Of a DNA stretch of 64,000 bases, positions 34,839 to 45,856 are shown piece by piece; the stretch's first letter is position 1; each line of letters begins with the position of its first letter. Both the position numbers and the translations under genes were made by a program. The DNA lies in assembly GCA_021018995.1 (NCBI GenBank), contig CM037588.1, positions 96,384,765 to 96,448,764 of the forward strand, given 5' to 3'. The notes beneath the pieces are model-generated. The model made no database searches, was not told the origin of the DNA, and was given only the letters and a program-made list of their open reading frames with translations. This stretch comes from Chloranthus sessilifolius. Lineage: Eukaryota > Streptophyta > Magnoliopsida > Chloranthales > Chloranthaceae.

Positions 34839-37290
34839 TCTTTGCTAATCCTCGAGCAAAGGAAAAATTAAAATAATTATTCAAAACAGTAAATGCCACT
34901 TTCGTAGGGAGCACGGATGCATTTAGATTATGCATCAAGCCTTTTAAACCCCTAGGTGATCCCTAGTGGAGGAGTGAAGTCTCCTGAGGGTTTTCAGCGA
35001 AGGCACCCACAAACTTCACCATTAAAAATAGTTAAATATAGTGCAGTCAATGACAAAACATAATTTAATAAATAAAACATCATTCCACACCCATTCCACA
35101 CCCATTCTTTAAAAATCAGAGGCAATTACAGCAATAATGCAGCCATTTAAAACTCAAAATTAACATGCATGTGCATCACTACCAATCAGTTTGCATCAGA
35201 AATTCAATGTGCACAACTCAGTACAAAGCTTGCCTTTGATTCAAAAATCAGGTTTAGACACCACCCCAATGAAATTAAATTTCAAATCCAATCCTCATCA
35301 GAGCAATCTCTCACAATGAAGCATCAAGGGTGTACACATTCCCAACAACTCAAGAGCAGTTACAGACCCCATATGGGTCTGCAAGCATGAGCATAAGCAT
35401 TGCATCTCAGTTCTGACATCCTCATGACTTTTTACCATAGATTGGACACTCCCTCATCTCCACATGACACCTCATTTTACTTAAGATCAACAAGGTCTTT
35501 TGATGGGTTGTAATGTGGCTTATGGGTGAGGTTTGTAAAGAATAAAAGGATAGAATGGATCAAAATTGAGAAATCAGCAAGGTAGGAGGTGAATCATGAC
35601 TTCACAACCTTCATTTCAGGACTACTTCATCTTCCTTGACATTTTTCAGATTAAAAGTGGCTAGCTTCTTCTCTTCTTTTCAATTTTCAGATGGAGTAGT
35701 TTTCTTGACTTCTCTTTCTTTTTTTTTCTTTTTATATTTTTATATTTTTTTATTATTTTATGAATGCCAATCACATACCACTGCTACACTGTTGTTTTAT
35801 AGTTGTTTCTCTTCTCTTTCCACCAAATGTTGACCTAGCCTACTTATCTTCAACTTCTACTCCTTTACCTCTTGAGCTCTAAGAGTGAGGGTAAGGTTGA
35901 ATCAAGTCAATAGGGTTAAAGTACTCCAATGTTTGTTGAAGAGAAAATGGATTTAAAGGCTCAAAGAGTGTATACACAAAGGCTATTGAAAAGGTTGGAA
36001 TTTCAGGCTCAAACTATCTAAATGAAGGCCTTACATCATTTCTTTAGTGCCATGAGTGCTGTCAAATTGTTTCAACTTGGGAGTGCCTAACTTCTAGTGA
36101 AAAGTATTTGAATTAATCAGTCCTTAGAGCAGAAAAAAATGTCAAAACACTCTTCAAAAAGAATTGGATAGGCCCAAATCTCACTGTGTATGATCCTCAT
36201 ATTAACTCATGGGGTGTATTTCTACCTTTTTCTTGCCTCTCTAGTTCACTATGTGCTAACTGAATTTTTTTTCTCATATTAGTTTTATGTTGGTGCTAAA
36301 ATTTCAAAGAATTTCAGTTTTAAAAGTCTACAAAATTTTTAAATTTTCACAAATTTCCTCATTTTCGGGTTAGGTGGGAATTTTCTTTATTCATTCCAAG
36401 TAAACCACACACTGCTGCACTAGAGTTAACTATTCCATTGGCAGGTTTACTCTGCCATACCCCCAAACCTGAGTTAAACAGTGTCCTCATTGTTTCATGC
36501 AACATGTGTATAGGGGTAGCAGGGTAAACAACAGACAGACACCCTAAATTATAGCAGAAAATTAAGAAAAAGCTAAACAAAAATTCAGCAAATAGACTAG
36601 AAAGAGAAAAACAGATGGTATATACAAGTGTGACACTACGAGAACAACACTACGACACAAATTACTGAAAGCAAAAAGTAAAAATAGCAGAAATGAACTT
36701 AAAAACAATAGATATAGACAACACAAAAACTAACTAAACACCTAAAAATAGAGAAATCCTAAACCTAACTACCTAACATGATCTGGGTATGCATCAAAAT
36801 GATGGCAAAAAATTTTAGCATTGAAAGTACACATTAGAAAGTAGGATTCATACAAAAAATTAGATCAAACCACACAATATATACAAACAGTCCGGATGAG
36901 GGGTACATGAATGAAATTTTTTTTAATTTTCCCATCTAGACTCAGCTGAATTGGAAAGAACTATGAAATAAAAAATGAAAGGTCATACCTTTGGATTTGC
37001 AGCAAACCTGAATTCTTCCATTCAGTAGATATTCAGTTGCATGAGAGGTGCAGGGAGCAGCTCCAGCTCATGACAGGTGGATAAGCAATAAAAAGGCAGC
37101 AAATGTGCCTTAGATGTTCATTCTTCATTAAATTCATCAAATTCCTCACCCCAAGTGTGGCAATTTGGGTGAGGAATTTCCACTCTCTCATTAACATAGC
37201 AACTGAGCATGGTAAAAATTTTCTTTCATTTTTTCATTTTTAATTTATTTATAGTTTTATATGTTTTTTTATTTTTTTTTTCAACTGGGG
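34839..37290 (-). other. Element D 3' UTR and leader-like non-coding region
   Basis: Minus-strand 3' UTR with the conserved hairpin (34961-34990), the poly(T) mirrored tract near 35710-35760 and the block around 36420-36560 (inverted form of ccctgctacccct and ggtttgggggtatggcag) shared with E. The 36580-37290 part is AT-rich with no coding signal. Confidence 0.7.
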
Positions 37291-37299
37291 CTCAACAAC

Positions 37300-37806
37300 C
37301 CCATTTTATTCAGCTTCTTTCCTTGTGCACACTCATTTGGCATCACTACAGTCTTGGGTAGCCACCTCCTTTTCATTCCTCAAGGCATTGATTGACCTAG
37401 TTTCTTCATGACTTGAAGAAGCTCCATCAATCAAATGTCTTCCTCGTGGGTTGTTCACTGTTTGGCTTAGGAGCCGACCCTCTTCCCTTCTCATCAGAGC
37501 ATTTGAGATATGACAAAGTTGGTCCTCAATTTTCCTGATGCTCTATGCGTGGGAATCCACAATTTGTCGAATGGAGCCAAGGTTTTACAATGAAGTCAAA
37601 ACTTGCTCCTCAAAGGAGGGGGCTCTAGGGTGGGGTGGGGCTACAACTAATTGACCTGGCTAGGGGGATTGATGAGAAAATTGTTGTCCTTGTGCATGAC
37701 CTTGGTAAGACTGCTGGTTAGTATTGTAGGGTAAAGCTTGCTGCTGGGTATGAGGCGAATCAGCTTGTCTCCACCTAAGGTTTGTGTGGTTCCTCCAAGT
37801 GTACTG
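37300..37806 (-). pseudogene. gag: Element D gag C-terminal remnant
   Basis: The minus strand starts with YTWRNHTNLRWRQADSPHTQ (matching YQWRDHPNLRWRQDNYMQPQ of C), passes a glutamine-rich linker, and continues with the FEEQVLTSL-type block near 37600 and the REEGRL-type block near 37490. Broken remnant; orientation opposite to all other gag copies here. Confidence 0.75.
37802..37806. other. Left target-site flank of element C
   Basis: The five bases tgtac precede C's LTR start TGTTAAG inside D's gag. The partner copy would lie beyond the window. Confidence 0.4.
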
Positions 37807-40251
37807 TTAAGACCTGAAAAGTACCACTTTTCACCCCTTAACTTAATCTTTGTTAGACCCTAAATTATTTAATAAATGTGTTTTGAGTCTATTCTGTAGG
37901 TAATAAGCAACAGATGTAAAGAAACCCCTAACCATGCCAAGAAGCTCACTGTTGCCCCAAAACTACCTAAGCAGAATGAAGGATGAACCTAGACAGAGAG
38001 TTGACTGTAGTATAGGCACATCAAAGCAGAAACAAACTAAGAAGAATACCTCGCGTAGATGTCGCAGGATTCAATTGAACCAGAGATAATGCCTTCGCTT
38101 AGTTATCGTGGGCTTTTGAAGACAGCTCACAAACTGGTCACGCAGTCTTCGCGCCATTCTCGCGTGGTTTGGTGCCAAAAAGAATTGAAAAGCAGACTTC
38201 ACGAGGTCCTCACGAGGCTCAGTCTTAAGCACTCGGGCAGTCTCGCGCAGCTCAAGAAAGGAGTCTTCAATCGTCGCGCGATTCACTAAAGAGAGAGAGC
38301 TCCTGCACGCACCATGCCTTCAAGGAAATGCTCGCGCGATCCATAGGCTCATGAACACTACTTCTTCGCGAGGATCCGTCGCGAGATTCACCAAGGGAAG
38401 AACTGCGCAAGCAATTCCTGCGCCATTCAAAGCTGAAAGAGCAATCTCGCAATAGCTATTAGTATCTCGTGATGACCAAAATGCCAATCCCGCGACGACA
38501 TGAGCTTCAAGTCAATTCAACCCTGCGATGCCAATTCTATCATGCGAAAAGATCTACAAATCTTCTCTACTCAGCAAGGATCGGGTTCTTAATTGCTCCC
38601 CACTTTTGCAGGGGTAATCTGGGAACTTCCAGTAACTAGGGCACGCACTCTAATGCTCTAATCTCTGTGCACACGCCCCGAGGCATCCAAGGGATAAGAA
38701 TAGGCTGCAATTGAAAAGATGAAATTAGGGTTTTCCTAACCCTAATTCACACATAGCCGATTGCTATATAAGCCTAAGCCTAGCTTAGGTTTGAGGACCA
38801 TTTGGACAGACTTTAGAGTTAGACTTTTTCAGACTTTGTCTTCTCGATTAAGTGGTAAATTTTAGTAGGCTAAGGTTAGGTTCTAGGTAGTTTCTTTTTC
38901 TTTTTTTTCTTCTCTCCATAGTCCAGCACTTGCTGGCTATGCCTTTTGTATGATTATATGGTATAGTTTTTTAATAGAGTTTTGTAATAGGATCTATTGC
39001 ATGTATGGGATGGTGTTTTTGTTATGAGTTATTTTGTACAAGGCTGCTGCCTTGAGATCCCCCATTGCTAAGTTGTATTGTAAGCAATGGAGAATTGTTT
39101 TTAAGGTTTTATTTAGATCCAAGTGACATGTGTGTCCAGCTTAGGCACATTGCAGGCCTTCCCCCACCACAGGATCCACTAAATCTGAATCCCCATGGGA
39201 GCTTCAGCTGGTAACCTTGTGAACATGGTGGCAGCAACAATGTTCTTGTTCTATCTTAGACCTCTGTGAGGAGGATAGCCTCTGTGGATAGTCTGTGACC
39301 ATTCAAGTGGACAGGTTATATCCCTAGGGTGAAGCCAATCCACAGATCTAAGACAGATTCTTCTTCTCTGCACTTGTGGTTGTAGCCTTGTGAGAGATTG
39401 TGCAGAGACAGACTCCCCTATATTTGTATAGACCCACCATTAGATTGCAGATCTGATCTGGCTGTAGAGATTGTAGGCTTGTGATTGGATCACTGTAGTC
39501 TTTCTAAAAGTAGTGAACAACCATGGTTAAAAGCTAATACTCAAACTCTTGCTGGTCCTGTGTGTCCAAGCTCATGCACTTTATAGGCCTAGCCCCACAC
39601 ACAGAACTTTAGAGGATGAGGTTCCTATGGATTCTTGAGCTTGTAGCTTGGATGAAGTAGTGCCTACAATGGTAAACTTGTTCTGACCCATCTCTGGATT
39701 GTGGTTCCCCTATTGGATAGTCTGTGACCATTTAAGTGGACAGGTTATAGCCATAAGGGATTGGATCATGGCACAGGGGTGAGTTGGATTCTTTCTCCTC
39801 TTTGGTGATAATGTAGCCATTGGACAGGATTTCTATAGCAACAGATCTGAGTCTGAGTTATAAGACCCATCAGATCTGTATCTAATAACATACTTCTCAC
39901 CCTTTTATATTTATTTTCTCACTCCACCATTCTACTTAACCCTTTCTGTAATTTAGACATTAAGTTACCTTAGGATTTAGACTATAGTGACCATAAATCC
40001 CCTTCCATTTAGGACTGCCAGATCTGTAGCCAGATTTGGAGGGCCTACTAGAGATGGCTCCCTTGGAGCTTTAGATCAACTTCCCTGTGGGACAAACTCT
40101 TATTAAAACTTGCTACAACAAGGCCCTGTATCTTGCAGGACTGTGCATATTTTAGGCTTGCTGCTCTGTAATCCACCTATGACTTTCACTAACCCCATTC
40201 TTATCACCACATCCAATAAAGTCAGTAGCAAGCACTTAAAATAGCCGAATA
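37807..40251 (+). repeat. 5' LTR of element C (about 2.45 kb)
   Basis: Starts TGTTAAGACCTGAAAAGTACC and ends gccgaata before the leader word agttttt. It is collinear with the A/B LTRs but much diverged. The TCGCG array is at 38050-38560, and the duplicated tgtgaccatt block is at 39293 and 39721. Confidence 0.88.
38724..38772 (+). promoter_or_regulatory. Inverted telo-box hairpin and TATA box in C's LTR
   Basis: Arms attagggtt (38724-38732) and aaccctaat (38738-38746), 5-nt loop, then TATATAAG at 38765-38772. The element is conserved from A/B although the surrounding LTR is diverged. Confidence 0.7.
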
Positions 40252-40257
40252 AGTTTT

Positions 40258-40275
40258 TGGCGCCACTGCCGAGGA
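40258..40275 (+). other. Primer binding site of element C, tRNA-Asp type
   Basis: TGGCGCCACTGCCGAGGA lies 6 nt after the LTR and is close to the tRNA-Asp complement TGGCGCCGTTGCCGGGGA. Confidence 0.8.
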
Positions 40276-40499
40276 ATTTTGATCTAATAGTAGACTCTAG
40301 ATTTTTGTATTCTTTATTCTTTGGTAGCTGTACTTGTGAATAATTGATACTACTGATTCACATATGGAAAATTTTCTTGCAGATCTGGACCGTAGCAGAG
40401 AAGGAGAGTAGAATTGCACTGGGAGTCTAGCTACCTCTGTTTTCACATCTCTAACCTTCAAAACCTCAGTTTATTTCTCCTTTGAAGATTCCATAGAAG

Positions 40500-42400
40500 T
40501 TGATTAGGATAGTTGCAATTTTTGTTAAGTACAATGTGCCTACGAATAGTCTTCCCTACTGTTGGTTTGTGTGCATGTTAGGAAGGAGATCCCTCAGTCC
40601 TACATTAGAGCCTGCTAACCCTGAGATAGAAAGGGGTAGAAGACCAAGAAGGCACAAACACACCACAGTCGAGCCCCCTATTGAAATTGAGACAACAGTT
40701 ATGGGTGAAGAGCAACCTAGAACATTGAAGGAATTGAATACTCCGGATGATTACAATTCTCCATTCAGCATTCAATTCCCAGATGTTCAGGGAAACTATG
40801 AAATCTAAACTTCCATCATCCAAATGCTTCCCTCTTTCCATGGGCTTAGCAAGAAAGACCCTTACAAGCACATTGACCAGTTCTTAGCCCTGTGCACGAC
40901 ATTCTCCATTGCTGGTTTGGGACCAGAAGCCACTAGGTTAAGGCTCTTTCCTTTTTCCTTAAAGGACAGGGCCATGACCTGGTTATCTACTCTTCCAAAC
41001 AACAGCATCACTTCCTGGAAAGACCTTCAGATAAGATTTCTGTCTAAATTTTCCCTAGAGACCAAAACCAGCCAGTTGAGGAAAGGCATACTTGCTTTTG
41101 CCCAATCCCCAACTAAAGATTTTAGCCAAGCCTAGGATAGATTTAAAGAGATGCTCAAACAATGTCCCCACCACAAGATCCCTAACTGGCAGCTTGTCCA
41201 GAGCTTCTATAATGGGATTGATGAGAAGAGCAGAGACATGGTAGATGCCTCTTGTGGTGGAACGTACATGCATAAAATAGTAGATGAGGCATGGGACTTG
41301 TTCGAGGTCATAAGTGAAAATGCTTTCCAGAAGATGTCCTCATCTAGAACTGTTCAAGAGCCTTCTCCTAAGCTGGGGCTTGCTGACACTTATAAAGGAA
41401 AGATGTATGAAGTTAGGGAAAATGATGACCTGAGAATGCAGGTGGCCAATCTTATTGAAAGATTTGATAAACTTTTGACTGTGGTGCAGCCCAGAGTGGT
41501 TGCACAAGTGATGGAGGCATGTCTGATATGCCAATCTCCACAACACATAGTAGAAGAGTGCCCATCTGCGGGACAATACCTTGAGTATGTAATGGAACAG
41601 GTTGCTGCTACCCAATCTTTTGGACAACAACAATCTGGTGGCTACAATAAGCAACCATATGGATACCAGCACCAAAATATTTGTTACCAATGGAGAGACC
41701 ACCCAAATTTGAGGTGGAGGCAAGATAATTATATGCAACCACAACAGATGTTGGCCTTACCTCAAAGGTCACAGCAGCAGTTTAACCAGGGTTATGCCCA
41801 AAGTCGAATTTCCAGCAGTAACAGTAGCCCTAACAATAAAATCAATTGGTAGTTCCCCCACCTCAGCCCTGAAGTGCTTCTTTCGAGGACCAGGTTCTGG
41901 CCCAATTGCAAAGCCATGGACCATTGAATCAGACTGTGACTTCTCACAGTCAAAGCATTAAGAAAATAGAAGAGCAGCTTAGCCAAATAGCCAATGCCTT
42001 GGCTAAAAGAGAAGAGGGCAGGTTGCCAAGCCAGCCAATAGCCAACCCTAAGGGCCAGTATTCGATTGGAGAAGGCTCCTCAAGTTTTGAGGGGGCCAAT
42101 GCCATCACAGCCCTAAGGTCTGGCAAGCTAGTAGACAACCAGATGGGAAAAGAACAAGGAGAAGTCATTCCCAAGGAAATGTCAAGTGAAAGTGATAAGG
42201 ACTTTGTTAGATCACAGAATCAAGAATTGCCTGCTACCCTTCAACAAGGAAAAAATAAAGAGGTTGTAGTTGAGCCTCAGCAGGAGATAAAAATAGAAAA
42301 AAGAAAAAAACAAAAGTTCAGTCATAGGCTTGCAGCTGAGGAACCAGCAGTACCTCAACTGCATAGATCGAGGAAATGATGGAGACCTTTAAGTAGGTCA
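40500..42400 (+). pseudogene. gag: Element C gag remnant
   Basis: Same plan as A: MGEEQPRTLKELNTPDDYN from the ATG at 40701, gag core (GPEATRLRLFPFSLKDRAMT), zinc knuckle CLICQSPQHIVEEC at 41520-41561, Q-rich linker, and a long C-terminal segment (KIEEQLSQIANALAKREEGR; later a lysine-rich KIEKRKKQK near 42290). The short leader 40276-40499 holds no other signal. Broken in several places. Confidence 0.88.
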
Positions 42401-42456
42401 AGATAAATTTATCCCTTCTTGATGCAATCTGACAGGTCCTAGCCTATGCAAAGTTT

Positions 42457-43099
42457 TTGAAAGACCTTTGTACTCAGAAAAGGAAAGTCAGAGGCCATTT
42501 ATCCAAAAAGGTCTTTGCGAATGATATAGTTAATTCTGTATTAACCATGACAATGCCTGAGAAGTTACAAGACCCAAGGATACCCACTATTCCCTGTATT
42601 ATTGGAGACCACACGATTGGAAGGGCCCTTTTGGACCTTAGAGCCAGTGTTAACCTGCTGCCATACAGTGTGTATCAGCAGCTAGGTTTGGGGGAGCTGA
42701 AGCCCACCCCCATTGTTCTATTGATGGCTGATAGGTCTGAGAGGAGATAGGAGTGGTTGAGGATGTCCTAGTGGGGGTAGACAAGTTCTTCTATCCTACA
42801 GATTTCCTTGTTTTGGACATGGGCTACAACAAGAGTACATCCCCGATACCTGTTATTCTGGGCCGACCATTCTTGGCAACTGCCAATGCATGCATTCAAT
42901 GCAGATCTGGGATCATGGAGGTCACTTTCGGACATATGAAAGTTGATCTTAATGTGTACAACAGTGCAAAGTACCCTCAGCTGAAGAATGAGGAATGCTT
43001 TGTAGTGGATGTACTAGAAGAAATTGTTGAAGAAGAACTGCCCACTCTGCTACAGTGGGGCAACATTGTCACTGATTTAACTAAAGTTTAGAACATGGT
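42457..43099 (+). pseudogene. pol: Element C protease remnant (pol, part 1)
   Basis: TIPCIIGDHTIGRALLDLRA, then NLLPYSVY, VEDVLVGVDKFFY and PVILGRPFLATANACIQCRS correspond to the aspartic protease of A. It is separated from RT by the solo LTR at 43100. Fossil. Confidence 0.85.
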
Positions 43100-43806
43100 T
43101 TTGACAGCCCGACGTTTCCCAGTTAATCAACTAGGAAAGGTCGAGCCATCGGATCACCTGATATGATCCTTTTATCAAGGGGTTCCTTATTTTACATCAA
43201 AGTGTTACAAAATGCGGAAGCAATGTATTTAAACTCTGACAAATAACAATGATGGCAAAATAACTGCTAAATAGAACTAAAATATGCGATAAATAGAAGT
43301 CACGTATCTGATGTATAGCTTTTCACCGATGACGGCCACCCGTCATCAAAACAGTGAACAGAAACCTATACATCCTAAGAACATCCCATCAGAAATCTAA
43401 AACCAACATATATAATTTATACAGACTAATCTTTTTCCTTTTTCTCTCTCTCTCTCTCTCTCTCTATCCCAATGCCCCATATCTCAAGCTACAAACCTAA
43501 CTACGGGAAGAACTCCTCTGGGATGTCGTCTTCCTCCTCCTCCTCTGGCACGTATGTAGGGTCAGCCGTGTGCTCAGGGTCAGGGTCTGTAGCTAAGACA
43601 ATTAAGTCGAGGAATGAGCTATCATCCAAAGCTCAGTAGAGAATATTGCATTGTTATTTTACATTGACATTTATCACTTTTTCATAGAGAAGCCTTAAAT
43701 AACATATGAATAACATGATGAAATGCTGACATTATGCATGGTATAACAAGTGTGAGAAGCAAATTGAACGGAAAATAAATGCTGGCGAAAGTAGGAAATC
43801 AACAAG

Positions 43807-43906
43807 GTCAAGCTCCCGAGTTAGCGGGATCACTTGTCAAGCTCCCGAGTTAGTGGGATCACTTGGACTAGAATACTTCAAGTTCCCGAGTTAGCGGGAT
43901 CACTTG
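43807..43906. repeat. Three copies of a dyad-bearing 28-bp unit in the solo LTR
   Basis: Three units (starts 43808, 43836, 43878) each contain tcccg-agttag-cggga, a 5-bp stem with 6-nt loop, flanked by caag and cttg that extend the dyad. Not a CRISPR: only three irregularly spaced copies in a plant LTR. Confidence 0.8.
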
Positions 43907-44623
43907 ATTTACACTGGAGCAATATCATATCAAGAACATTGAATTTAACAGAGTCTGAGTACTGAATGACCAAGAAATGCATTTGCATGTATGATTTATG
44001 ATGTAATGTACACTAAAATAATGCATTAATTTACAATGCTGATTTATGCTCATATATTGGTAAAAGACTTTCTTTTTTATTTCTTCAATGTGCACTATAT
44101 ACTATTGATACTCATATTAACATTAGCTTAATGGCTAATCAAGGTCATTTATATGATAACAAATCAGGTTCATCAATTAAAACTCAAACTTCCTCTTACT
44201 ATGCTGAGATGTTATGTATATATATCAACATCAAAATTGTTTTATCAGATCAAGTCAAAATAAACAAATCAGATTTCTTCCTCTATTTCTCCAGTTCTAT
44301 GAAACTAAGTGACATTTTTGTACAATGATAAAATATCAATATTTATTCCCTACCTGTGTGCGTCAAATTTTATGCGTACTATCGTTGTTGATGCACGCTC
44401 AGGCATCCAGAGACCTTATGCGACGTTCATTTCTTCACAATAGTTTAAGTGCTCCATATGGCACCAAATCTAAGAAAATAAATTTATTTTGTATTTTCAA
44501 ACAATACTAACAATATCAATATGGCTTACAGTGTTTCAAGACCCATTTAAACAAACATCTGAACCCATCATAGATCTAGTGTCTGAAATTCACCAGCACA
44601 ACCCAAAACTTAGTGCTGGGGAA

Positions 44624-44727
44624 GGTTGTTGCGGCAACACACAGTGCTTGCCGCGGCAACCCTTTGTGGTTGCCGCGACAAGCCACTCAGCAGAGTGTCT
44701 TGCCGCGGCAAGCCTGGCTTGTCGGGC
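44624..44727. repeat. TTGCCGCGGCAA palindrome cluster in the solo LTR
   Basis: Four copies or near copies of the 12-bp palindrome TTGCCGCGGCAA (44648-44659, 44700-44711 perfect; two decayed) within 100 bp. Confidence 0.8.
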
Positions 44728-45856
44728 TTCAGGTGGTCTTCTTCTTGGCCTTTTAATCTGCTGTGCTCCCCCTGTTTTTGCTTATATATATTTTATTATA
44801 TATAGATATATACTTGTATAAATGCAACAACTTTTCTATATATTTATTTTTCTTCATATATATATCTATACATATATATTTATACTAGCTTTGTATGAAT
44901 CTATAGCAAGTTGCTATATATATATATATCTGTTTTTCCTATTTACAGATTTACAGATCTTCAATGAAGATCCGGAGTGCAACGATCTGCACTCTACTTC
45001 ATTCATATTTAGGCTAATTTCTGAGCTGAAATTCTTTATGATCACCTCTTTTGTATAAAGACAAACAGTTAACTAACCTTTTGGAGAAGTTGTGTTAACA
45101 CTCGACCATTGATGTTGTTTTTGCCGAGTTGAGAGTGATGAGATTGTTACAATGAAATGCTACTATGGATTTCACGTAAGTTAGCCTCAATCTAGTGGAT
45201 GCAAGAGGAACAATAATTTGCGGAATTCTGAAATGCAAGATGGTTGCATATGGTATTAGAGGTAATCAGGACTGAACAAGGATCACTGTATGTGATCCAT
45301 GGTCTTTAGCTTTGGAGACCCTAGGTGTAGGATTCTCTTGCTATGAAACGTAAAGGAGGAAGATGCCAGCTCTATTTAGATAGTTTATAAGGGATTGATG
45401 GACTTTGCATGCATGAACCTGTAAGGTGACTCATGTGAGTTGTGTTACAATCTTCTCATGCAACTAGCTTATAAGCTACATGAAGATAACCTCCCATGTG
45501 GGTCACGATATATATATGTAGTTTGTTACAGAAAAAACAAAACTAGCTACATCTTAAGCTTGAATCTTGGCTATAATTCCATGCAAATACTCACACATTT
45601 TGGGTCTGTATAGGCAGATAAAACCAATCGATTTTGGCTTCAGCTTAAAGTGTAGATACTACTGATTAGGTATAAGAACCTGATTATTGATTAAATTTGT
45701 ATTATTATAATATGGCTGTATCTAGTTTGAAGCCCAATGTCAAATGTCTTACTTTGTGCACAGATTTATCGGTTAGTTTAGTGAGGTCCTTACACGTGAG
45801 TGACCTGACAAAACTCTTACCACTACAGTGTTAATTCTGGGGATCGTTACAATGGT

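Larger units (their letters stand above)
34670..37806 (-). mobile_element. Element D: inverted gag-only Athila-type fragment
   Basis: Reading on the minus strand from 37806 to 34670, it has the gag C-terminal region, non-coding leader-like DNA, 3' UTR with hairpin, polypurine tract and the first 154 bp of an LTR of family F type. No pol or accessory ORF lies between gag and the 3' UTR, so the parent was a gag-only non-autonomous type. Element C is inserted at 37807; the rest of D should continue beyond C, outside the window. Confidence 0.75.
43095..45856 (-). repeat. Solo LTR (chromovirus type, minus strand) inside C's pol, with target-site repeats
   Basis: On the minus strand the insert begins TGTAACGATCCCC at 45851, typical of Tekay/Del-type LTRs, and ends GGGCTGTCA at 43102. 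ATGGT at 43095-43099 and 45852-45856 are the target-site repeats, with two extra bases (tt) beside the left copy. The 2.75 kb between holds no coding domain, which fits a solo LTR left by LTR-LTR recombination. It contains a (TC)n tract (about 43445-43467), two dyad arrays and TA-rich DNA (44780-44930). The ORFs at 44131-45058 are AT-rich noise. Confidence 0.75.

Noticed and set aside
43807-43906. CRISPR-like regular repeats
   Set aside because: Only three copies, uneven spacing, no leader or cas genes, and a plant LTR context.
44131-45058. Series of AT-rich plus-strand frames possibly encoding hydrophobic peptides
   Set aside because: They lie inside the solo LTR, are rich in Y/I/F from TA-repeat DNA, and show no known domain.
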